A stretch of DNA of 64,000 nt from Elysia crispata (Eukaryota; Mollusca; Gastropoda; Plakobranchidae), in assembly GCA_033675545.1 (NCBI GenBank), contig JAWDGP010007490.1, positions 1 to 64,000 on the forward strand, in the 5' to 3' direction. The position numbers and the translations under genes were made by a program. The number at the start of each line of letters is the position of its first letter. The stretch's first letter is position 1. Below the pieces are notes generated by a model that saw only the letters and a program-made list of their open reading frames with translations, made no database searches and had not been told where the DNA came from. Below are positions 25,443 to 37,300 of the stretch, in pieces.

Positions 25443-25651
25443 TTTAGAAAACTTCTAACAATCTAAATGCAAAAATTGAAGCTCATCAAGGTTTCCAGGT
25501 TTTGGTTTTCAGCCAATGTTTTTTTTATTCAGCCTCATTGTTTTTCTTCATAATAGTCAAGTCTCAAAACGAAAGTAACAAACTAAATTTCGAAATAAAG
25601 CAAATAATAAATGGGCAGTCTAAATTACCAAACATGGAATTAATTCTAACA
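25443..25651 (-). repeat. BEL/Pao 5' LTR
   Basis: 209 bp, identical by eye to 18367-18575 and directly next to the primer-binding site. Confidence 0.93.
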
Positions 25652-25656
25652 CAGAC
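25652..25656. repeat. target-site duplication, right copy (CAGAC)
   Basis: Matches 18362-18366. Confidence 0.85.
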
Positions 25657-28620
25657 AATCATGACCTTCCATGCATCTCTATCCCTGTCAGCTTCAGTGC
25701 ATCTGTCACTTGTACTACCTTTAGCCACTTTTTTTAGTTCATCTGACAAATTTTTTTAGCTTTCTCCTTTGATCAATCCAGTTGTCACACAATGTTCTTC
25801 CTTTCTTCTCATCACATGGCCAAAAAATGTTGCCTGATGTTTAGGTATTCTTTTTGTGAGTGATCTTGTGTCAACTTCTTATATTGTATGATTACTTTGA
25901 AATCCATGAGATAAGTAGCATTTTCCGTAGGAACCCTATTTCAGATGACTCCAGTTTCTTTTGTAACTGTTTTAAAATGGTCCAGGCTTCACATCAGAAT
26001 AGGTCCAATATAGTAGTCCAGGGCTCTTCTTCTTGTGTGATTGGAGATGTGTTTATTTGTTATGATTGGTTTCATTCTCTGAAAACTCGTTTTTGTTTGC
26101 ACAACTTCAGTGTTGTGTCCGTCACTTGATATTAACGTATCCAAGTGTTTAAATTGATTCTTTTGCTTGAGTTTATTCCCATTGAAAAATATGTTGATTT
26201 GTGGACACTTATTGTTATGAATGAGGACCATTACTTCTGTCTTTTTGCTATTCGATTCTAACCCTTTCGTTCTTTCTTCTTCAACAATGTCTAAAAATTG
26301 TCAATAGTCTTCTTTATTTTCTGCAATTCATGCAAAGGTATCAGCTTATCTCAAGTTGTTTATGTTGTGCCTTCCTACTGTAATTCCTGGGTTACTTCCA
26401 ATATTTTGCATAATCATTTCATGGTAGTGAGGGAAAAGGTCTGGGGAAAGCACACATCCTTGTATGACATCGCACTATATTTTTTTATATGAGCTGATTT
26501 CCCCATGCTGCTGTCTGTTCCCAGTTCATGTTTTTCATCACTTGTACATCTTTTCCGTCTATCTTCAATTTTGTTAGTTGTGTGATTATCTCATCATGTG
26601 GTACTCTGTCAAATGTTTTGGTGTAGTCAATAAAGCACAGATATACCTCTTTTTGTACTTTCACTCCAGAGATTGTTCAATCATAGTGAAGGATGTAGAT
26701 TGATTTGTTGTACCCTTTCCCTCCACAAAGCCACATTGCTCCTCTGTTTTTTCTGGTTTGATTTTGTTTCTGATTTGAATCATAATGATTCTTAAAAGTA
26801 TTTTGGTGATATGACTCATGAGGCTGATCATTCAATATGGAATGCGATTTATCAGAGTCATGTCCATTTGATGGAAGTCATGAGTTTTGTTAACGACCAA
26901 AAGCACTTTGAAGATATAAGCAGAACTAAATAATTTTTGTTGTAAATGTTTTATCAAGTACTCATTTTATGTTGCTTTTTTTACTTCAAATTTCACACCA
27001 GTGTGAGTGCATTCTTGCAAATGCTATTACTTGAAACACTAACAACAACTTAAACTTTCAGTTAAAGTAGAGCTCATAACTAGGTAGCATAACTCTTTGT
27101 GACATCACATTCCCTATGCAATTCATACTCTGCAGTCCCTGGAGTCTTTGGCAATGCTATAAATATAGAATTGGAGTCTGACTTGTGTCATAGTTTCCGT
27201 TGAGAAATGTTGTGTTATATCAATTCCATAGTCTTCAAGTGCATCTAAAAGTTTCATTGATATTACCTCTGGGCTTCTTGCTTTGCCTTATTTCATCTTT
27301 TTTATTGCTGCCCGGATTTCGTCTTTTGTCATAGTTTGACCAACAAAATAGCTCTTCATTACATTGTAATAATCCTTTCTGTGGTCTTCAAAAGGTTCAC
27401 TTATGTACTCTACCCATATGTCTAGGATTTTTTTCTTTTTCCAAAATGATGTCACCATTTTTAGAAGAATATCCTGTGGATGAGCATGTTTTCTTTCCAG
27501 AGATTTCTTCAATGTTTTTGTATATTGTTTGCTAAAAACTTATTTGTTGTTTCCTCACTTGTTATTGATCCATTTCTCTTTGTCTTCAGCACATTTGTTT
27601 TCTGATTTCCTTATGCAATGTTTCATATTTTTCTGTATTATTTTTTACTTGTCTCCTTTTTTCCATGAGGTCCAAAATGTCCTCATTCATCCACTTTTGT
27701 TTTCCTTTTGACTCATGGTATTTGTTCCATTGACTGCTACTTTGAACTTTACCCATTGTTGGCCCACTTCTGCAGCTTCTCAGAAGATTTCATATTTATT
27801 TTGAACAGCCACATGATACTTTTCTTGAAGGTTCTGGTTGGATTTTAATAAAGTCAAGTCAAGTTTGATGTTTTCATGTTTACTTCGGATTTTCTTAAGT
27901 TTCAGTTTGAATGAAGTAGCCACTTGAACATGATCACCAAGAAAAGTGTTTGTCAAGAGCAACACATTTCTAAATCTTTTAATGATCAAGATGTAATCTA
28001 CTTGCTTTCTGCTTCCATCTCAGGGCTTTTTCGTGTCTCATTTCCTTCTAGCAGGTTGCTGAAACCATGTGTTTCCTATAAAACTGGTTTCACTCCAAAC
28101 ATTTCTGAATCTGATGCCTAGTCCATGTTCCTTGGGGTCTAACCACAGTTTCTTATCTCCCTTCCCCTACTTTTGCTTTAAAATTACCCTTGATGATGAG
28201 AGGGTCCTGTTGTCTGCATTGTGTCTTTGTTTGCTCCAGATCTTAATAAAATTTCTCTGCTTTCATGGCTACTAGTTGATGTTCATGCTGGGTATATTTC
28301 TGCATCCCCTCAGTAGAATATATTTCAAACATTCCTGATATTTTTCCTGCGCCTTACAATCTGTCTTCACTGATTCCTAGAATATTAATTTCCATCCTTT
28401 TAATTTCTTATTTTGTGTAATCTACTTTCTGTTTTGTAGCATTCCATGTTGTTATTGTTTTTAATTTCATTTTGCGCGCGGAAGCTTGATGACGATCAGG
28501 TGTCACCTGCGGCACGTAACAATCCCTGATGGAGGTGACTGGCCTGTTTGTCCCAAACCACTCTTTCACATTGGTTGCTTTCTTTCTGAATTTTTGTTTT
28601 GTCACGATTCATCTTTGCAA
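25657..28620 (-). mobile_element. degenerate non-LTR retrotransposon (LINE) with APE endonuclease and RT
   Basis: On the minus strand the pieces run in LINE order. A pre-endonuclease and endonuclease start (about 28620-28410, with KLKTITTWNAT resembling the TWNVRTL start of APE domains) is followed by further endonuclease sequence (about 27990-27780, LLLTNTFLGDHVQVATSF). The endonuclease-RT linker and RT start follow (27512-27288, ILDIWVEYISEPFEDHRKDY then MTKDEIRAAIKKMK), then RT core pieces (about 26770-26570, CGFVEGKGTTNQ and CFIDYTKTFDRVPHDEI). The RT C-terminal part is at 26231-25989 (FKHLDTLISSDGHN...NHTRRRALDYY), and the C-terminal tail at 25749-25657. Many stops and frame changes interrupt it, so it is dead. 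The pattern resembles RTE-like or related APE-type LINEs; the exact clade is uncertain. The BEL/Pao element split off its 3' tip. Confidence 0.8.
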
Positions 28621-29324
28621 AGATACCTATGTGGATTGCAATAGCCTTCTAAAGGAGAGGTGCTCTTACTGAGCTGTGCTGCCCAACCATTGCCCCATAA
28701 ATTAGGGTCATCTGCTTGGCCAATTCAAGTGGTTTCCATTGAAAACATCTTGTCAATTACCTAGCATTCATCCACCACTTTTCCACAGCTTCATTTTACC
28801 CCTGATACAGTGATAGGGTAGGGGTTTTGGGGGGGGGGGGATGTTGTGCTTACAGGAAGTAGTTCGCACATTCAAGTTTTTCTTTTAAGAAAATAATAAT
28901 CACATTTTTGCCTTACATTAATGTAGAAATAATGCTCGCTTAGAGTTAGATGGTCCTCTTAGCTCCATTATTAATAGATTATGATTTTATTTCTCCAAAG
29001 ACAAAGAGAGACTTCTTTAGCTTTTATTTCTAAAGACTATTTAATCATGGACAATAATAAAGACTTGCCCGTGACAAATGTGTACATCCGAGGTTGTGAA
29101 GAGAGCTCACCACAGAGGCTTTGAGACCAAGAGCTTACATTCTCAGTCCAGACTTATACCTTGACACAGTAGGATGATATATTAGTAATTCATTTAAACG
29201 AAAAAATCCAAAGATTTATCTTATTTTTTTTTCATTGTGTGTATATGTGCTACACTGGTGATCCCAACGTGATTATAGTTGATCTGGATTTTTTTAGATC
29301 TAGTTCAAGCCTCTGACATTTCAT
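28621..29324. other. gene-free interval
   Basis: No feature was recognised except a G run near 28828-28839. Confidence 0.5.
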
Positions 29325-30112
29325 TTCATTATTTTCTATCGAGGCAGTAGCACTTCCAACTTTTTGGACGACGTGCCCGTTGGCATGGTTCGCGCAAACT
29401 GAAGCACAGTTTGCCTTAAGCAACATATCATCTGATGACACAAGATATTTTCATGTTGTAGCTGCTCTAGACTCACAAAGAGCAACGAGAGCTTTATCAG
29501 TGATCGCCTCTCCACCTCTAACCAACAAATATGAGGCATTTAAATCATCTTTATGTTTGGCTTTCGGGCTTTCAGAAAGGGAAAGGGCTAATACATTATT
29601 AGACCTTAGCGGTTAAGGTGACACAAAGCCCTCAGAACTCATAGACTCAATGCTTGCCCTCTTAGGAGACCAAAAAACCCTTCTTTTGAAGCAGATATTT
29701 CTTCGACAGCTACCTGAAAAAGTTTGTGTTCTCCTAGCAAACCCACCAATAACAGAATTAAGAAGAATGTTGTCACTAGAACTAGAAGCAGATAGAATTC
29801 TAGCTTCACTCAGCCCAGAGTGCAACTTGAGCGAATCAGCTGAGGTGAACACAATTTGTTGGTATCATAGACGATTTGGGTCGAAAGCACAACGCTGTGA
29901 CTACACCTGCAAACACTATTCAAGTTTAACACATTATCGCAAGCAGGGAAATGCCAAAGCGGGTCAGCAATAAATCAAAAGGCTTCCGACCCACTATATT
30001 ATGCCATTTCAACCACAAACATACGCAGCTTTTTGTCACAGACGGCATTTCTAAAAGATGTTTTCTAGTTGATACAGGTGCTCAAGTTTCTGTAACTCCA
30101 GCATCCATAATT
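29325..30112 (+). mobile_element. Ty3/Gypsy gag-protease fossil fragment, broken
   Basis: Plus-strand fragment with a gag core of the invertebrate Gypsy type (AWFAQTEAQFALSNISSDD, YFHVVAALDSQRA and LLRQLPEKV-like text). A Cys/His-bearing CWYHRRFG stretch follows, then the beginning of a protease (VTDGISKRCFLVDTGAQVSV). No RT, integrase or LTR follows. It has a few breaks and is an old remnant. It ends about 175 bp before the first LEM-gene coding exon. Confidence 0.8.
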
Positions 30113-30187
30113 TAATAGTCTAAACAGCACAAAAGCTTAGAAGTTAGTTTTATTCTAGTATGTGATTTAACAAGGTCATGATGTCAT

Positions 30188-30288
30188 ATTTTTTTCTTTC
30201 TTTCCTTCCAGAATTGTTTCAGTTGTCAATATTTCTCCTCCTCCCCCAAAATCTACCATTGGGTAAAGAAGATTTCAGATTCCACACC
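30188..30288 (+). promoter_or_regulatory. 3' splice site and 5'UTR of the LEM gene
   Basis: A pyrimidine tract TTTCTTTCTTTCCTTCCAG ends at 30211, and a weaker GATTTCAG ends at 30276. Either could open the exon that carries the ATG at 30289. The frame stays open upstream, but the AG positions argue that translation does not start there. Confidence 0.55.
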
Positions 30289-31303
30289 ATGGCGCCCGTG
30301 GATCCAAAAGATGTAAACAGTTTGAGTGATGAGCAACTTTCAGATATGCTAAGAGATTATGGAGTGGATGTTGGTCCAATAAATGGTAATGTATTAAATG
30401 GACTTCACAAGCACTGTTGCCATAATATGTAAAAAATAGCCATTTAAAACTTTTTAATGTAGTTTGCAAAAAAAGAAGTGTATAATGTTATGAACCCAAT
30501 GTTTGTTTACAAAAGCTTATCCTGAGGAAAGAAACAGAGCCGAACCATTTTCACTGTAGCTATGACTCTTTGCCCTAGCCTATAAATACCCAGGTCTGGC
30601 ACTAACCATCTGGCTAGAAAGTTTGTTTCGGTTTCAGAAATGGCTGTACTGGTGAAACATCTTTAATGTATTTGCACATTTTAAATGATTTTCTAGATAA
30701 AAAATCACACTACAAAATAAAGCACAATTGTCACTATGTGAATGATAATTTAAAGAAATAGAACAACTAAATGTCAGTTGTGAAGCTAAATACATACATA
30801 AATATTATTCCCTTGGTGCAGTATCAATTTTTTTTTAATGAAAATGTAAAAAAAACCATCAAACAGTGATTCTTTGTGCTGATCTTATAATTCCCTATTT
30901 AAATTTGCTTTGAGTAAATGTAGTCTGTATGCATTATGCTAAATGGCAATAGCTATGAATTTAATAGCAATATAATTAAGAAAGAGTATAAATGCATAAT
31001 TTTAGTTTTTGCCTTGGTGATAACCTGGCCTCTGCCTTTGTTGATGATTTTTTTATATGCTATCACTATGTGTCCAAGGGCAGGAATGCATAGCCTGACA
31101 ATCAGATTGTTGAACGAGTTTTCTTCTTGATGTATCCTAAGTTGTTTGAGACAATGATTATGAAAGCATTGAGGGCGGACCTTGCTGTTTGGTCTGATTT
31201 CCTTTCTCCTCTATTGTCTCACTGTATTACCCCTCCTCACCTCTGTGCTTAGTTATTATGGAACCACCCGTATTTATTTGTATTTGTATAGTTACATAGT
31301 TTC

Positions 31304-31375
<72 letters not shown>

Positions 31376-34300
31376 ACACACAAACACACTAAATTAATTA
31401 GGTATCTGTTTGAACTTTCACTGCAAATCCAATTTTCATCAAAGGAATTGCAAATTATTGTTAACTGAAATTATCGTATCAAATCAACCTCTCTTTGAAA
31501 ACTTATTTTTCTCTATAACTCTTTTTGTCAAATTCATATGACTATGAAACCTATATTTAAAAGAAAATTGTTAAGCTTGCAAAAAAAAAATGTTGCTTAT
31601 AGTTTTATTGGCAACAAAAATCTATCCAGAGGCTATGTTGAAACTACATACAAAATGACAGTATCAACACAGGTAATTTGCTGTGCCATGTGCCCAGTCC
31701 AGAAGCTAACTGGCCATGGCAGCAATAGTTTTCCGCCGTACCTGCTAGGTACCGGGTAACAGCGAGTAAAGTTAAAGAAAAAAAAAAAGACTCAGGAGGC
31801 AATAATCAACTAAAGGGAGGTCATAAATAATGTTTGCAAAAGATGCTTGCCATGATGTCAGCAAAGGTCTGCAAGGTTTGAGAGAAAAGCATTAATTTTA
31901 AATCATAGAGCAGAAAACGCTAAATCACTGATTTAATACACTAAATATGTAGAAGTATCTTCTTATGCGCTTAATATGTTTGACATTGATTAGTTTATCC
32001 CAAAAGTTGTGCAGGTGCACTTACCATAAACAAGGTATTGAAAATCTTAGGGGTTAACTGCTAATAAATACAACAAGCTTAAAGAAAAATAAAGCCAAAG
32101 CAGGGTAATGGTGTCTTTGTCTCGTGTGCCTGCTTCCTTGTTGCAAATGATACCACAATGAGGCGAGGCATGGTTCTGCTTTACTCTTTTCAGACATGGT
32201 GCATCTTTTTTTTTTAGAATTTTTTCATGGAGTTCAGTTCTCGATCTTATTATCAATGGTTCTGTTGTATTGAATGAGGGATAAAGCCATTACCAGAAAT
32301 AATGACTATGACAATGATGACATAGTACATAATCATTATGATGAAAGTTATTCTTTGCTTGATTCATTATCATATGCTCCCATCAAATTTGTTGTATGCT
32401 TGGGATTGTTATGGCCTTGATTTCATAAGACAACAAATTTGCATAGAGTTTAAAGATAAATAGTTTCTTGCATCAAGATTTTTTCAGTGTTTTGTTTTAT
32501 GTGAGACACCTAACTGCAGTCTTGACTTCTTAAAGCATGCCTTGTGGGGTAATATATTTCCTTTTTTAAAATAAAACAAATAAAGCATGGAAGTTGGACT
32601 GTTTTTAACATGTCCCCTCTTGTACTGAAAGTCAGAATTTTAATTTATTGATTTGGCCTTCACCACCATGATAACCCATCTTAATCCATGTCCAATGCAA
32701 CATTGAAACTGTATTTAACGCACAATTCAAAGTTCTCAAAACCACTGAATGCTCAAAACTGGAAACCCATTTTGCTTTTAACATTTGTGCAGCACAGGCA
32801 GATGAATATAGTGTGAGAAAAAGTCTACAGAAATGTAAGCACATGCTATTATTTAATCAAGAACAGTCGAAGACATTGGAAACATAGCAAAATAGAATGT
32901 CTGAGAGTTTTTTAGTCAGAAGTTCATAATTCATACCCTTGACTAGAGTTTTTGACAAAGCATCAGTGTGGAGTTTTTTGGTTTTTTTTTTATACATTTG
33001 TCTCACAAAATATTGAAACTCAAATGTTGAAAATTGTAATGTAATTTTAATTTTGGGGTACATTTTGGAATGTGTGTTTTAAATCAATTTCTTTATATTT
33101 GTATTTATTTGATAATCCATTATTGTGTCAGCAACTGCATTGTCCATTGTTATTAAAAAAATTCTTGCATGCATTTGATGATTATAAATAGATTTACCTT
33201 TTTCAGTTTTCTGCAAAATTTTGTTTTGTACTTTTCAGTTGCTACGCGAAGAACGTATGAGAGATATCTCATAAAGCTGCAAACTGGTCAAGCTCTCACT
33301 CCCTCAAATTTTGAGCCAGCAGATGATGAGGATGAAGATGAAGATACTGGTAAGATGGACGGAATTGCAAAGTAGAGCTGTGTTAAATCCTTTGCACCTA
33401 ATCTTTGTCAACGAAGACATTTTGCATCCTAAACATTTTACCCTTTTACCAAATATTTATCTCAGCAAAAGACATTTCAAATCACCTGATTACTGGCCAC
33501 TGTTTATTCTTGTCTATTTGGTTTTTTTTTTTGTCTTCGAATTGGTCAGGGCCTCTGCCTTTGGAGCACATAAGTTGAATTTTATCCAATGCTTTTATAT
33601 TGTGATATCTATCTTTTTAAAATATGTCCAAAGTTTTGGTTAGATTAATAAATTTGTAACCTGCATTCTTTGCCTTTTACAGCTACAAACTTAGCCAAAA
33701 CCACAGTTCTGCCACAATTTTTGCTGCAGTTTGTCACTAAATGGTCCTAAAAAAATGCTGTTACTTAACTTACATCCATACATTTATGACTACATTTTAT
33801 TTGTTGAAACAAATTAAAATATCATCATCAGAGTTGGCAAAGAGGAAATAAGACAATTTTTGTTGACATGAAAAAATATATATCAATCTAGACTTTGTTA
33901 TCATATTCAACCAATAATATGCATCAGATCCAGAATAAAGTATGGATTATATGCAGAGCATTATCAAAACGTTTGTAAAATCTTTAAAGGATTTGAGGGG
34001 GCAGGGGAGCAATTGACTAAAAAGAATTATAAAAAAGTGAGTTTAACATGATGAAAATAGTCGAAATGTTTTGTTATAAATTTTAGACTTATCTAGGCTT
34101 TGAAGTTAAATGAAGTTAATAATATGGGGATCAAATCTCTGCAACTTTATGTCAAAATGCTATTGATTTGATGCACAAATTGTTTAGACATTAAATGAGA
34201 TTGTTAGAACTTTTTTTTAGAAAAAAAAAAGCTTTAGGGAAGCTGAGTGAGTGATCTCAACCAGCTTAGAAGGCTCTTTATTTAAGTATTTAAGAATAAT

Positions 34301-37300
34301 CTTAAGAGGATCTCTGGAGTCAGATCAACATTAAAAAGTTCTGAGATGGATTCAAGTACTGAAATTTGCAAGTTATTGTGATTGTTTAGGGAGTGTCATA
34401 TATTTTATTCATGAATAATTATAATAAAAAATGCAGATGGTGGAGAAATGGCAGATTCTTTTTTTTTTTTTTTTTCAGACTGAACAGTCTCTTTATGATG
34501 TGAATTTGTTTTTCAACATTGCAATCACATATATTTAACTCACCCAGCACAGATACTGGGTATACTTGGCTGCCCTATTACTTCTGTTGCATACAAAAAC
34601 GGAGAATGCTTAGTTTAAACTTTGAATGTTTATTTTACATTTCAAACCAATATTTAGCAGTCTAAATCAAGTTTATAGGAAAGGGAAACTGCCCTTTTAT
34701 TTTAGATTTACTTAGTTGTATATCTAGATTTAAATAAGCGTTTGTTTGACAATGGAAAAAAATTAGTTCAAAACTAGAAATGACTTTTTTGATGGGCCAT
34801 ATTCAAAAGCAAATTACTCATCACCTTTTTGATCATTAAGACGTGCATCTCTTAAACGCACACTTAACAATCTTCTGAGCACCATGCATATAATCTGACA
34901 CTTCTGTACATTGTTCCTCACTCATTATCTTCCAAATCAAATGAATATTTTTTTTTTGTCTAGTCTTAGATGTGTAAAGTTTATGAAGAAAAAAATTTTT
35001 TTTAATAGGTAATGAATATTACTTACTATCATACAATTAGTAGAGAAAAATATGTAAATTCCAAGTTTCTATTTCATAGACTTTGTGAACTTCTTTCCGT
35101 TCAACAATATGAATTATAATATTTGAGAATTTGAATTGGAGGATATGTTAGTTTGAAATATGAGCCATGTTAAATTTTAATCAGTAAATAAAAGTGCTTG
35201 AAGTTGATTAATGAAATATGTCATTAGATTCAATAGATTGGGCATGTAGTTCTAGAATCTAAATCTAAATCAACTTTGATATTCCTTACCTGTCTAAGGC
35301 TTAGTACTAGCCAAAGCTAGCTTCCAAATTCAGAAGACCCAGAGTAGACTCTAGAGACAGTCTAGAGTTTTGTTGTACACCAAAAATTGGAGATTTTGTT
35401 TTGCTGTGACCATTGATAAAATGGAGGTGGAGGATGCCCTTGGTATCCCTAACTAACTGTGTTTCTACCTCTGCTGCGGGCTTCATGGCTTACCTGTGGT
35501 ACCATTTGATAACAAAACTTTCAGACCATTTTTTTTATCTGCCCGTTGCTGCCCTTTAAAGCAGTCGACAGCTATTGAATTCTTTAGTGCAGAAGGGAAT
35601 TAATCAATTGATTTAAAAAAAAAAAGAATTAAAAATGCCTAAGCTGATTCTTATGTAAGTGTGAGTACAGTGAAGGGTGGAGGGGGGCAAAAGATGTAAA
35701 AGGGACAACTAGGCTGAAACTGTAGGAACAATTTCCATAGGACAAATTCTCATCGTAAGGTGAGAATAGAACAAGTCAATTGTGAAAGTTGCTGCATTAG
35801 ACTGTGAGATGTTGCTGAAGATATTGAAATTTCCTTGCACAGATGCAGAACACCATTAATAATGTTCATAACTACAGAAATCTGTGGGAGTTGATGTTTG
35901 AGAATATTATCTATGAAGTTTTGACTTGTTATTCAATGGAAAGGGATAGCTTTATTTGCTACATTGCAACAGAGGATGAGTTATGTATGCGTCATTTTAA
36001 GGACTCAGAATGCAATAAACAGTCAATGGAGTTCAGGCACAAAGCTTGTACAGAGGAAGACCAGCTGAATTCTTTACAGATGCATTTTAAAAAACGAGTT
36101 CATTTTTGGGGCTCTTCTTAGAAATTGTGACTATGTTGAAAAGTAAACATAGACTTGCATAAGTGACATATGCACCATTTTAAGGATTCAGATTGCAATA
36201 AACAATCAATGGAGTTCAGGCACAAAGATTTTTAAGGAATAATACACACACAATTTTAGAACAAGGCAAAACAGTAAGCTTGCTCTGATATATTAAAACT
36301 TCAGAAATAAAATGTTTGGTTATCATGCATTCATCCACCCAATTATAGCATTCTTCATCGTGACCATTCTTTTTCCCATAATCGTTGAAAGACTCAGAAT
36401 GTATAAGTTTGACTCAGAAGATCATACTTCATTCTCCCTTTAGTTGAGACTTGGCCCCATGACTTTTCCTTTCCCCTTGCTTAAAGAGCACTTGAGAGGA
36501 ATCGTTACATGAATGGCAAAAAAAAAATTGAGATTGATATGGCATAGCTTGTACAGAGGAAGACCAGCTGAATTCTTTACATATGCATTTTAAAAAATTA
36601 GTTCATTTTTGGGGCTGTTCTTAGAAATTGTGACTATGTTGAAAAATAAAGATAGACTTGCATAAGTGACATATTAATTTCTCTCCGTGGAACTGGAATA
36701 AATAGTTTGGAAAAATGGTGGAAAAGGCAGGGCTGTTCAATCTTGATATGATTCTCAATTGCTTGTATGGAATTTTATTTCAAATTCGGCCCAAAAATGT
36801 TTCTAATCCAGAATTTCAGATTACAATGGTTTTCTTTTTTTTTTTTTTGGGGGGGGGGGGGTTGTATCACAAAATAACTGAAGAGGAGAAGAAAATAGAG
36901 AGGCAGAGCAACAGAGAAAGCCATTTAGACAGCAGAACGAGGCAAGGAAACGACCCAAAGAATGTTTAAAACATTTCATGAGCAAGCACTCATCCCATAT
37001 TTTCTGCTGAAAAGGAGATTACATAACTTTGATAAATCTACAGGAGATAGGCTTGGGCCCTAGCTATTTCAACCCAGAGAAATCATCCTGGTTAAGGCAA
37101 TGTAGGGGGTGTTAACTGAAAAAAGTCATGAATACAATATTGTAGAAATAGCATTGATGACAATGCCAATAATAACAATGGGTGTTACAATAATGATCCT
37201 TCAAGCAAGATTAATTGTGAAATATATAGCTTAGACTAAGCTAGGCTGTAAAGTGTTGTACCTTTGACACAATCAAGGAAAAATGGAATGTGAAAATTGT

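Larger units (their letters stand above)
18367..25651 (-). mobile_element. BEL/Pao LTR retrotransposon, looks whole and young
   Basis: A 7.29-kb element on the minus strand. Parts in its own orientation: 5' LTR (25443-25651), primer-binding site (25425-25442), a leader, one long gag-pol frame (19878-25199), a 1.3-kb 3' untranslated part, a purine-rich tract directly before the LTR (GGTGGGGAGAA), and the 3' LTR (18367-18575). The two 209-bp LTRs read as identical. A CAGAC duplication flanks the element. Together these indicate a recent insertion. No env-like frame was seen. It landed in the 3' end of an older LINE. Confidence 0.95.

Noticed and set aside
35843-36121. 92-codon open frame after a plausible acceptor as an alternative LEM-gene exon
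   Set aside because: Joined in the required phase it stops within a few codons, and the sequence is a locally duplicated non-coding segment.
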